A DNA stretch of 64,000 nt from Planctomycetota bacterium (GTDB taxonomy: Bacteria; Planctomycetota; UBA1135; UBA2386), in contig JALORC010000005.1 of NCBI GenBank assembly GCA_025459175.1, positions 48,121 to 112,120 of the forward strand, given 5' to 3'. Below, piece after piece: positions 44,334-52,357 of the stretch. Each line of letters starts with the position of its first letter. Positions within the stretch are counted from its first letter, which is position 1. The notes under the pieces are model-generated. The model was given only the letters and a program-made list of their open reading frames with translations, made no database searches and was not told the origin of the DNA. The translations under genes were made by a program, and so were the position numbers.

Positions 44334-45557
44334 CTACTTCTTCGGGTAGGTCTTCAACACCCACTCGCGCCACTTCCGGTCGAAGGCCGCCGCGTCGAGC
44401 TCGAACAGATCGAACACCAGCTTCTCGGCCAGCGCGCGGATCTTCGGCCCCTGCCCTTCCCAGGTGCCGTCGGGCGGCACCGCCTTCAGCTGCCGCAACA
44501 GTTCGCCGACCTTCTGCCGGTCGAGCTGCAGCAGGAAATCGACCCGCGACCAGGCCTGGGCATGCGCGTGGTAGCCCATGTCCTCCCACTTCGACCACTG
44601 CGCCATGGTGGCGAACGGGATGCACAGCTTCTCGTGCTGCGCGCGGCGCCGGACCTTGACCGGCCAGTTGGACTGCTTGTCCTCGGCTATGGCCTCGTCG
44701 TCCTTGATCTGCACGTTCAGGAACTCGGTCTCGATGCGCCGGGCATGGCAGTGCGCGATGCCCTCGGCGAGCCACAGCGGCAGCGGGAACGAGAAGCCGT
44801 TGTAGCCATTCTGCAGGTTGTTCCAGATCGCGTGCACGACGTGCCCGTGCAGGCCCGGCTCGTCGATGCCCTCGAAGCCCTCGGCCGCGACCGTGAACAG
44901 CATCTGGTGCGTCTTGTCGTGATAGGTCCGCATCGACGTGTCGTCCTTGCGGCCGGCGAAGCGATCCATGTAGCGGACCATGTCGGACTGCTTCTGGAAC
45001 AGCAGCACCAGGAACTTCTCCGGCAGGCCCAGATACGCCCCTTCGCGCGGCAGCTTGCCGCGGGCCGGGAAGTCGGCATCGGTGACGCCGAGCAACTGCT
45101 GGAACTCGCCGTAGGCGCGCTCGCACCGCTGCGCGTAGAGATGCAGCCGCAGCCACGGATCGATCTTCTTCGGTCGCTCCGGCACCTTCGGCAGCTTCTT
45201 GCGCAACGCCTTGATCTCCTCCTGCAGCGCCTTGCGTTCGTTCGGTCGCTCGGGCCAGTCGGCCGAACGAAGGTTGCAGCCGAGCTTGAAGTGCGCGGTC
45301 TCGAGCCACAACACGCGCTTCTCGCCGAGCACCTTGTCGATGTCCTCGGTGCGGTGGAAGTCCGCCCACGGGAACGGGCCGTAGGCGACCACCCCCGCTT
45401 GCGCCATCAGCGCGGCGTCGTTGCCGGTGTAGGGGTCGACCGGGCCGAGCTTGCTGACCTCGTCCTCGTCCTTGATCGGCGGCTTGTCGCCGCCCTGGGC
45501 GAGACCGGCGACCAACAGCAGGCAGCCGGCAGCGATCGTGCGCAGCATCGGAATCAT
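44334..45557 (-). CDS. Secreted hypothetical protein (peptidase-like, DUF1570-type context)
   Basis: 407 residues. Signal peptide MIPMLRTIAAGCLLLVAGLAQG. The mature protein is charged and aromatic, with a segment GLHGHVVHAIWNNLQ followed by PLPLWLAEGIAHCHARR. This spacing recalls the zinc site of secreted metallopeptidase-like proteins common in planctomycetes, with HGHVVH in place of HExxH and a downstream E-G-x-A-H. The catalytic glutamate is absent from the first motif, so it may be a non-catalytic relative. Paired with the next upstream secreted thioredoxin-like gene in the same direction. Role unknown. Confidence 0.65.
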   Translation of the reverse strand: MIPMLRTIAAGCLLLVAGLAQGGDKPPIKDEDEVSKLGPVDPYTGNDAALMAQAGVVAYGPFPWADFHRTEDIDKVLGEKRVLWLETAHFKLGCNLRSADWPERPNERKALQEEIKALRKKLPKVPERPKKIDPWLRLHLYAQRCERAYGEFQQLLGVTDADFPARGKLPREGAYLGLPEKFLVLLFQKQSDMVRYMDRFAGRKDDTSMRTYHDKTHQMLFTVAAEGFEGIDEPGLHGHVVHAIWNNLQNGYNGFSFPLPLWLAEGIAHCHARRIETEFLNVQIKDDEAIAEDKQSNWPVKVRRRAQHEKLCIPFATMAQWSKWEDMGYHAHAQAWSRVDFLLQLDRQKVGELLRQLKAVPPDGTWEGQGPKIRALAEKLVFDLFELDAAAFDRKWREWVLKTYPKK

Positions 45558-45626
45558 GTCGAGGTTCTCGTTGGCAGTGTCAGACAGCCGCTCCGCGCCG
45601 AGCGGATCGGCGCCGTACAGCAGATC

Positions 45627-45650
45627 GGCGCCGGATCACGATCCGGCGCC
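45627..45650. terminator. Near-perfect 24-base inverted repeat (hairpin)
   Basis: GGCGCCGGATC, two bases, GATCCGGCGCC: an 11-base-pair stem with a two-base loop, 48 bases past the stop of the leftward thioredoxin-like gene and before the next gene. No T-run follows, so it would be a weak or Rho-assisted terminator, an RNA-stabilising hairpin, or a binding site. The half-site GATCGGCGCC also occurs as a direct repeat at 45605 and 45624. Confidence 0.4.
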
Positions 45651-45697
45651 GAGGCGTTTCGGCAGGCGTGGCGCAGGCCCAGAGGCCCGACCGGAAC

Positions 45698-46708
45698 TCA
45701 GGAGCCGCCGGCCGGCTTCGCCGGTTCGGTCGCACCGGCAGGCACTGGCTTGCCGACCGCTGGCATCTCCTTCAGGGCGAGATCGCGCAGCTCCTTCTCC
45801 TTGGCACCGAGCTTCTCACGGTCCTTGGCGAGCTTCAGCAAGTCGGCCTCGAGCTTCTTGACCTTCGGCGAATCGGGGCCGTTCTTCTCGATCTCCTTGT
45901 CGAGGCGATTGCGGACGTTCTTCTCCTCCTCGTCGAGCTTGTCGTACTGGCTCAACAGCTGGCGAAGTTCCTTGATCGCAGCCTTGGCGCTCTCGGCATA
46001 GCAGCGCTCGAGATAGCTGAACATCGTCTCCCACAGCACCGTCTGCGGTTGGTCGCCGGGCAACTCCCGCTTGTTGGCGCCATCGGGGTCGACGAAGAAC
46101 AGGTGGGGAATGCGGTCCCCCTCCTTCTCGCGCTTGAACAGGTTGTAGAACGGGTGCTTGTCGGTCAGCACGTTGGTCGGCAGCTTGACGCAGCGGAACC
46201 AATGCGTGAGCAGGACGGTCTGCTCGTTGTCGAGCGACCGACTCAGCAACGCGTGGTCCGTGCCCTTGCACCGATCGCACTCGCGCAGGATCAACACCGG
46301 CCGCTTGTCACCGTCGGTGACGAGCTCGTAGGCCTGCTCGATCGGGAGCGCCCGTTCGGCCTGTGCCGCTGACGTGGCCCCGCTGCTGGAACCACCGCTC
46401 TCGGTCGGCTTCCAGACCGGGTAGACCCAGGCGATCTCGAGCATCTTCTTGGCGGACTTGCCGCGGCGGAAGTCGATCGCGATGCCACCACCGCGCGCGC
46501 CACCACCACCTGCCGCGGGTGCCGACGGAGCGGGGCCCCTGGGCCCACCGCCGCCGCCACCACCACTGGCCGGAGCTCCACCTCCACCCCCACCTGCCGG
46601 CGACCAACTGGGCGCCGAAGAACCGCTTCATCATTGAGGGGCGGCCGGGCGCGCCAGAACGAGCGCGGCCAGCGCACACACGAACGACGTGACAACTCGA
46701 CGCAACAT
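45698..46708 (-). pseudogene. Secreted thioredoxin-like protein split by two in-frame TGA codons
   Basis: In one frame, an ATG at 46708 starts a clear signal peptide (MLRRVVTSFVCALAALVLA) and runs into two consecutive TGA codons (46633-46628). The same frame then continues open for about 310 codons: a Gly/Ser/Pro-rich linker, FRRGKSAKKMLEIAWVYPVWKP, a thioredoxin-like stretch with CDRCKG, and a long charged coiled coil. There is no ATG, GTG or TTG between the stops and the Met at 46444. Either the gene is broken, there is a sequencing error, or translation restarts at 46444 to give a 248-residue cytoplasmic protein. Codon bias is good throughout. Confidence 0.6.
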
Positions 46709-46916
46709 GGCGGACCTCTGGGCCGACGGTGCGGCCACGGGTAAGGGCAGTAGCGGCAGTCTATCGGCGATCGGGGGACCGGCAACCCGAGTCGAAAAAT
46801 TCCCCGGACCGACCGCTGACACCGCTGCCAACGGCAGAGTTGACGCCATGGCTCCGGCTCGCCACCATGTTGCGCCCCCGCGATCCGCCCAGACGCCAAC
46901 GACCGAGAGGAATGCC

Positions 46917-47375
46917 GTGACCGATTCCGCCATCAGCCAACCGCCGATCGATTCCTGGGAGGGCATCCTGGCGACGCTGCGCCGGCGCTACCCGGGCCAG
47001 CGGGACAGCGTGTTGTTCTGCATCTACAAGCTGCAGCACAACCCGGAGCTGACCCTGCGCGACTTCGGCGCCGAGGCAAAACTGCACGGCATCGCGACCG
47101 CCGGTCGTGCGCTGCACTCGGCCCGACAGCTGCTCGGCCTGATCAAGGAAAGCCCGGCCCGCCCTGCGGCGGTCGAACCGGCCGAAGCCCCGGCCGACAA
47201 GCCGCGCCGGCGCCAGCGGGTGCCCGAACCCGACGACGGCGGTGCGTCGATCGAAACCAAGGTGATGGCCGCGGTGCGCCAGATCCAGTCGGCGGCCGGC
47301 GTCGAGTCGGAACAGCTGCGCGCGGCGATGCGGCAGGCGATCGCGATCCTGCAGCGCGCCCTCGGCGACGGCTGA
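46917..47375 (+). CDS. Hypothetical DNA-binding-like protein, 152 aa
   Basis: GTG at 46917 with GAGAGG six bases upstream decides the start; the frame is open further upstream but without codon bias. Residues 10-70 are helical (SWEGILATLRRRYPGQRDSVLFCI, then LTLRDFGAEAKLHGIATAGRALHSARQ is the second stretch, about 42-68), resembling a small helix-turn-helix. A Pro/Arg-rich linker leads to a C-terminal amphipathic helix. It looks like a planctomycete-specific regulator, but I cannot name a family. Divergent from the split thioredoxin-like gene and convergent with the B12 radical SAM gene, 10 bases between stops. Confidence 0.65.
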   Translation: MTDSAISQPPIDSWEGILATLRRRYPGQRDSVLFCIYKLQHNPELTLRDFGAEAKLHGIATAGRALHSARQLLGLIKESPARPAAVEPAEAPADKPRRRQRVPEPDDGGASIETKVMAAVRQIQSAAGVESEQLRAAMRQAIAILQRALGDG

Positions 47376-47385
47376 GAGACCGCCG

Positions 47386-48942
47386 CTAGCCGTCCGACCG
47401 CGGCGCCGCCGCGGCCCCGTCCCCGCGGTGCCGCGCCTGGCGTTCGCCGCCGCGGACCACCACCGAGCGTTCGCGCCGGCCGCCCTGCACGAACGGCCGC
47501 AGGAACTCCGGCCAGTCGTGGCGCGCGCAGCGCTCGTAGTCGGCCGCCAGCGCCGCCCCGACCGCCGCGGTTGGCAGGCCTCGATGTTCGGTCAGCCACT
47601 GCCACAGCAACGTCGCCAGCCGGTGCAGCGCGATGCCGCTGGTGACCCGCGTCGTCGTGTGCACCCATGCGGCGAAGGCCTGGAACGCCGCGTAGGCCGA
47701 TTCGCCGGCCAGCACCAGCACCAGGCTCTCGTTCCAGTTGCCGCTGTTGCCGACCAGATCCCAGTAGCGGGCGAAGCGCTTCATCCGCTGCATGACCGGG
47801 AACGGCACCGCCGCGGTCCGCAGCACCTCGTACGGCGGTTCCTGCGCGTAGACCATGCCGTGCTCGGCGTCGTGGCGGACGATCGGCGTGCCGCGCAGGC
47901 GCTTCAGGATGCCGACCTGGATCTCGTGCGGCCCCATCGCCCACAGCCGGTCGAAGCCGCGCGCGAACGTGGCCTCGTCCTCGCCCGGCAGACCGACGAT
48001 CAGGTCGGCGTGCACGTGCGCACCCGTCTGCTGCCGCAGCCACTGCAGATTGGCGGCCATCTTCGTCACGTCCTGGTGCCGGCTGATCCGCGCACTGGTC
48101 GAGTCGTCGAGCGTCTGCACCCCGACCTCGAACTGCAGCGCGCCGGCCGGGAACGCGGCGATCTCGCTGCGCAGTGCCTCGGGCAACCGGTCGGGGATCA
48201 GTTCGAAGTGCAGGAACATGCCGTCCTGCCAGCGTTCGCGGAAGAAGCGCAGGATCGCGACCGCGAACGGGATGCCGAGGTTGAACGTGCGATCGACGAA
48301 CTTGAAGTGGCGCACGCCGCGGTCGAGCAGGCGCTGCATCGCGGCGAGGAACGGGTCGAGTTCGGCCTTGCGCACCGGGATGTCGAGCGCCGACAGACAG
48401 AACTCGCAGGTGAACGGGCAGCCGCGCGAAGCCTCGACGTAGACGATGCGATGCGCGATGTCGCGGTCGTCGTACTCGTCGTACGGCAACACCAGCTCGC
48501 CGAAGTGCGGCAGCGCGGCATCGATCGTGTGCGGCGGCACCTCGCCGCGCAGCCGCGCCCGGCACAGCTCGCGGAACGCGAGGTCGGCCTCGCCGCGCAC
48601 GACGTGGTCGGCGAGCCGGCAGAGCTCCTGCTGTTCGGTCTCGTGACTGACCTCGGGGCCACCGAGCACCACCACCAGCTCCGGCGCGACCGCCTTCAGG
48701 GTCCGCACCAGCTGCAGCATCGGCGCGGCGTTCCAGATGTAGACGCCGAGCCCGACCAGCCGCGGCTGCCGCGCGAGGATCGCCTCGGCGACGTCGACCG
48801 GACGCTGGCTGATCTCGAACTCGAGGATCTCGCTGCGCTCGCGCAGGTCGCCGAGGTTGGCGCGCAGGTAGCGCAGGCCGAACGAGGCGTGGATCCACTT
48901 CGCGTTCAGCGTGGCGAGCACCAGGTCCGACATCGCCGGCAT
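47386..48942 (-). CDS. B12-binding radical SAM protein (DUF4080 type)
   Basis: 518 residues. The N-terminal 140 residues form a Rossmann-like B12-binding domain (VLATLNAKWIHASFGLRYL, LVGLGVYIWNA, VVVLGGPEVSHE). The radical SAM domain follows with GCPFTCEFC around residues 175-182, VDRTFNLG and FEVGVQTLDDST. The C-terminal part matches DUF4080 (YWDLVGNSGNW). Such proteins perform methylations or rearrangements with cobalamin; the substrate is unknown. The conserved B12-ligand DxHxxG is not evident, so it may bind B12 base-off in another way or not at all. Starts at ATG 48942 or 48933. Confidence 0.85.
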   Translation of the reverse strand: MPAMSDLVLATLNAKWIHASFGLRYLRANLGDLRERSEILEFEISQRPVDVAEAILARQPRLVGLGVYIWNAAPMLQLVRTLKAVAPELVVVLGGPEVSHETEQQELCRLADHVVRGEADLAFRELCRARLRGEVPPHTIDAALPHFGELVLPYDEYDDRDIAHRIVYVEASRGCPFTCEFCLSALDIPVRKAELDPFLAAMQRLLDRGVRHFKFVDRTFNLGIPFAVAILRFFRERWQDGMFLHFELIPDRLPEALRSEIAAFPAGALQFEVGVQTLDDSTSARISRHQDVTKMAANLQWLRQQTGAHVHADLIVGLPGEDEATFARGFDRLWAMGPHEIQVGILKRLRGTPIVRHDAEHGMVYAQEPPYEVLRTAAVPFPVMQRMKRFARYWDLVGNSGNWNESLVLVLAGESAYAAFQAFAAWVHTTTRVTSGIALHRLATLLWQWLTEHRGLPTAAVGAALAADYERCARHDWPEFLRPFVQGGRRERSVVVRGGERQARHRGDGAAAAPRSDG

Positions 48943-48989
48943 GCTCGCAGGAACGGCCGCGCGCCGCCAGCGCCGCGCGGCTCAGGCGC

Positions 48990-49898
48990 TCAGGTGCCGC
49001 GCACGTCGGCGGAGAGTTCCCCCGGCTCGACCAGCGGTCCGTCGGCGAGCGCCGCGAGGCGCTGCATCTCGTTCTGCAGCTGCCGCACGTTGCCGGGCCA
49101 CTTCGCCGCCAGCAGCGCCTGTTCGCACGCCGGCGACAGCACCAGGTTGCGGCCGGCCTTCGCCGCCGCCTCGGCGAGGAAGCGCCGCGCCATCACGACG
49201 ATGTCGTGGCCACGTTCGCGCAGCGGCACCGGCTCGAGCCGCAGCACGTTGAGCCGGAAGTACAGGTCCTCGCGGAACCGCCCGGCCTTGACGTTGGCCT
49301 CGAGGTTCTGGTTGGTGGCGGCGATCACGCGCACGTCGACCTTGCGCGTCTTCGCGTCGCCGACCGCGCGCACCTCCCCTTCCTGCAGCGTGCGCAGCAG
49401 CTTGCTCTGCATCGGCATGCGCATCTCGCCGATCTCGTCGAGGAAGATCGTGCCGCCGTCGGCGTACAGGAAGTGGCCCGGGTGGTCCTTGATCGCGCCG
49501 GTGAAGGCGCCCTTCTTGTGGCCGAACAACACCGACTCGAGCAAGGTCTCGGGGATCGCGGCGCAGTTCTCGGCGACGAACGGTTTGCCGGCGCGGCGGC
49601 TCAACGCGTGCAGCGCGTGCGCGACCCGTTCCTTGCCGGTGCCGCTCTCGCCGGTGATCAGCACCGGCGCGTTGGCCGGCGCGAACTTCTCGATCCGCTC
49701 GCGCAGCGCCAGCATCGGCGGGCTGCTGCCGATCAGGCCGTGCCACGGTTCGTCGGCGGCGGTCACCGACGGCGCGCGCGCCGCCGTGGCGATCACCTCG
49801 AAGCGGTGGTGCAGCTCGGCCAGCAGTTCGGGCGCCTCGCGCTGCACGCGCTGCAACAGGGCCGTGAACGCCGCCAGCAGTTCGTCGTGAGCGCTCAA
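48990..49898 (-). CDS. Sigma-54 activator AAA+ protein without DNA-binding domain
   Basis: 302 residues from a TTG at 49898, which overlaps the helicase stop as TTGA; no ATG or GTG lies before the AAA+ core. A short helical N-terminus (1-50) replaces the usual receiver. The core has Walker A GESGTGKE (about 83), the sigma-54 contact loop GAFTGA, Walker [12 protein letters not shown], and the R-finger region. It ends at [18 protein letters not shown] plus about 15 residues, so the Fis-type helix-turn-helix is missing. It could activate RNA polymerase-sigma-54 from solution, as DNA-binding-less relatives do. Coupling to a UvrD-type helicase is unusual. Confidence 0.8.
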   Translation of the reverse strand: MSAHDELLAAFTALLQRVQREAPELLAELHHRFEVIATAARAPSVTAADEPWHGLIGSSPPMLALRERIEKFAPANAPVLITGESGTGKERVAHALHALSRRAGKPFVAENCAAIPETLLESVLFGHKKGAFTGAIKDHPGHFLYADGGTIFLDEIGEMRMPMQSKLLRTLQEGEVRAVGDAKTRKVDVRVIAATNQNLEANVKAGRFREDLYFRLNVLRLEPVPLRERGHDIVVMARRFLAEAAAKAGRNLVLSPACEQALLAAKWPGNVRQLQNEMQRLAALADGPLVEPGELSADVRGT

Positions 49899-52099
49899 AA
49901 CTGCAGGTCCTCGAGCAGCTTCAGCCCCGCGTACTCGAGCACGAAGATGCGTTCGACGCCGTCGTCGAAGCGCACCACGGCGCGCGCCGAGGTGCCGATG
50001 CCGGTCAGACGCCGCACCACACCGTTGCCGTAGAGATCGTGGCGCACCCGCGCGCCGGCGCGCAGCGCCGCCAGCGCCTCGGGATCCGGCGTCACGCTCC
50101 AACCGCTGCTGTTGGCCCCTTCGTCGTCGGCCTCGTAGCGCCGCCACGACGGCGCGTAGTTCTGCAGGCAATCGGGCGGGATCTCCTTCAGGAACCGCGA
50201 CGGCTTCAACGACTGCATCTCGCCGTTGACCATGCGATCGCGGCACGAACTCAGCAGCAGCGTCTTGCGGGCTCGCGTCAGCGCCACGTACATCAGGCGC
50301 CGCTCCTCCTCGAGCCCCTCCGGATCGTCGACGACGCGCGTGCTCGGGAAGGTGCCCTCCTCGAGGCCGGCCACGAACACGTGGTCGAACTCGAGCCCCT
50401 TGGCGGCGTGCACGGTCATCATGCGCACCATCGGTCCCTCGCCCTGCCGATCGGCCGAGGTCAACAGTGCCACGTGCTGCAGGTAGGCGGCCAGCCCTTC
50501 GCGCACCGGCTCGTCGTCCTCGCCAGGCTGTCGTTCGGCGGCCGGCGCGCGATCGAACTGCACCGTGTCGCTGACCAGTTCGGCGATGTTCTCCTCGCGC
50601 GTGCTGTCCTCGGCGTCGCCGAAGCTGGTCGCGTGCTTGATGTAGTCGGTGCCGGCCAGGATCACCTTGAGTGCCGCATGCGCCCCGATCTCGGCGGCGC
50701 GCTGCGCGGCTTCGAGGGTCTTGCCCAGTTCGGCGAGGCCCTTCCTCGCCTTCGGCCCGAACTCGCCGTGCAGCGCCGTCTCGCCGACCGCCTCGCGCAA
50801 CGACATGCCCTGCTCGAACGCGAGCTGGCGCAGCTTCTCGATGCCGGCCTTGCCGAGGCCCCGCGGCGGCACGTTGACGATGCGACCCATGCTGACGTCG
50901 TCGAGCGGATTGACCAGCACGCGCAGGTAGGCGAGCAGGTCCTTGACCTCGCGCCGTTCGAAGAACGTCAGGCCACCGACGATCTCGTACGGAACGCCCT
51001 TGTCCTTCAGCGCCTGCTCGAGCGCGCGCGACAGCCAGTGTGCACGGTAGAAGATCGCGATCTGGTCGAACGGCGTGCCGGTGTCGCCGAGTTCGCGGAT
51101 GCGATCGACGATCGTCGACGCCTCCTCGCTCGAGCCCCCCGCCTTCAAGCGCAGCAGCGGGGCGCCGGCCGGCAGCGTCGCGCGCAGCCGCTTGTCCTTG
51201 CGCATCGTGTTGTTGGCGATCACGGTCTCGGCGGCGTGCAGGATGTTGGCCGAGCTGCGGTAGTTGGTCTCCAGCCGCACCACCGTGGTGGTCGGGTAGT
51301 CGCGTTCGAACTCGAGGATGTTGCGCACCTCGGCGCCGCGGAAGCCGTAGATCGACTGGTCCGGGTCGCCGACCACGCACAGGTTGCCCGGCGGCGGACA
51401 CAGCAGCTTCAACAGGTCGTACTGGACCCGGTTGGTGTCCTGGAACTCGTCGACCAACAGCCACGGGAAGCGCTGCTGGTAGCGTTCGGCGACCTCGGGC
51501 TGCTCGCGCAGGATCTGCAGGAACAGGCCCAGCAGGTCGTCGAAGTCCATCGCCCCCACCTTGCGCATGCGCTCGTGGTACGGGGTCCAGATCCGGGCCA
51601 CCATGCGGGTGATGTCACTGCCGCCGCCGCCAACGCCGAGGTCGGACGGAGTCATCGCCGCGTTCTTCAGCTTGCTGATCCACTGCCCGAGCAGCGACGG
51701 CTTGGCCTGCGTCGAGCTGATGTTGAGGTCCTCCATCAGCTCCTTGATCAGCGTGTCGCGATCCTGGGTGTCGTAGATCGAGAAGTCGGCCGGGAAGCCG
51801 AGGTGATGGCCGTCCTGGCGCAGGAAGCGCGCGCACGCCGAGTGGAAGGTCGCCACCCGCACGTAGCCGCCGCCGAGTTCGGCGACGCGGTGCGCCATCT
51901 CGCCGGCGGCCTTGTTGGTGAACGTCATCGCCAGGATCTGGCTCGGGCGCACGCCGCTCTGCAGCAACCGGGCGATGCGGCGGGTCACCACGCGCGTCTT
52001 GCCGGAGCCGGCGCCGGCCAGCACCATCAGCGGGCCCTCGCCGTGGGCGACCGCGGCGGCTTGTTCGTCGTTGAGGTCCTGGAAGATCGGGTCGGTCAT
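49895..52099 (-). CDS. UvrD/PcrA/Rep-type superfamily 1A DNA helicase
   Basis: 734 residues. All SF1A motifs are readable: LNDEQAAAV (Q), VLAGAGSGKTRVVTRR (Walker A, I), ILAMTFTNKAAGEM (Ia), LLVDEFQDTN (II), VVGDPDQSIYGFRGA (III), LETNYRSS (IV), MMTVHAAKGLEFDHVFVAGLEEG (V) and LMYVALTRARKTLLL (VI). The C-terminal 90 residues include a Tudor-like beta patch (GARVRHDLYGNGVVRRLTG) that binds RNA polymerase in PcrA/UvrD. It moves 3' to 5' on DNA and serves repair and conflict resolution. ATG 52099. Its stop overlaps the start of the sigma-54 activator. Confidence 0.93.
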   Translation of the reverse strand: MTDPIFQDLNDEQAAAVAHGEGPLMVLAGAGSGKTRVVTRRIARLLQSGVRPSQILAMTFTNKAAGEMAHRVAELGGGYVRVATFHSACARFLRQDGHHLGFPADFSIYDTQDRDTLIKELMEDLNISSTQAKPSLLGQWISKLKNAAMTPSDLGVGGGGSDITRMVARIWTPYHERMRKVGAMDFDDLLGLFLQILREQPEVAERYQQRFPWLLVDEFQDTNRVQYDLLKLLCPPPGNLCVVGDPDQSIYGFRGAEVRNILEFERDYPTTTVVRLETNYRSSANILHAAETVIANNTMRKDKRLRATLPAGAPLLRLKAGGSSEEASTIVDRIRELGDTGTPFDQIAIFYRAHWLSRALEQALKDKGVPYEIVGGLTFFERREVKDLLAYLRVLVNPLDDVSMGRIVNVPPRGLGKAGIEKLRQLAFEQGMSLREAVGETALHGEFGPKARKGLAELGKTLEAAQRAAEIGAHAALKVILAGTDYIKHATSFGDAEDSTREENIAELVSDTVQFDRAPAAERQPGEDDEPVREGLAAYLQHVALLTSADRQGEGPMVRMMTVHAAKGLEFDHVFVAGLEEGTFPSTRVVDDPEGLEEERRLMYVALTRARKTLLLSSCRDRMVNGEMQSLKPSRFLKEIPPDCLQNYAPSWRRYEADDEGANSSGWSVTPDPEALAALRAGARVRHDLYGNGVVRRLTGIGTSARAVVRFDDGVERIFVLEYAGLKLLEDLQF

Positions 52100-52195
52100 C
52101 GGCGCGGCCGAGCATAGGAGAACGGCACCCGATCGCCACGACGGGAACTGGCGGCGGCACTGGATCGGCGAGCCCCGGTGCGGTTCGCTGGTGGC

Positions 52196-52357
52196 ATGCA
52201 CGCACCCACCGCGCCGGATCCCGCCGGCGATCCGCGGCCCCCGCTCGGCAGCTGGCCGCGCACCTACGCGGCGACGATCGTGCTGGCGATCGTCGTGATG
52301 TTGCTGCTGTGGTGGCTCACCGTCGCCGCCAATACGCCGCTCGGGAGCGCCCGATGA
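52196..52357 (+). CDS. Small single-pass membrane subunit of sodium/solute symporter
   Basis: 53 residues, ATG 52196. A Pro-rich cytoplasmic start is followed by TYAATIVLAIVVMLLLWWLTVAA, one strong membrane helix, and a short tail. The stop overlaps the start of the large symporter gene as ATGA. Small one-helix proteins coded just before SSS-family symporters (DUF4212-like or similar) are known partners, and this fits in size and place. Sequence likeness to a named family cannot be proven by eye. The gene is divergent from the helicase gene, with 96 bases between starts. Confidence 0.65.
   Translation: MHAPTAPDPAGDPRPPLGSWPRTYAATIVLAIVVMLLLWWLTVAANTPLGSAR

Noticed and set aside
46628..46633. 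Tandem TGA read as selenocysteine codons
   Set aside because: Two adjacent selenocysteines right after a signal peptide are implausible and no SECIS-like hairpin or selenoprotein family is evident.
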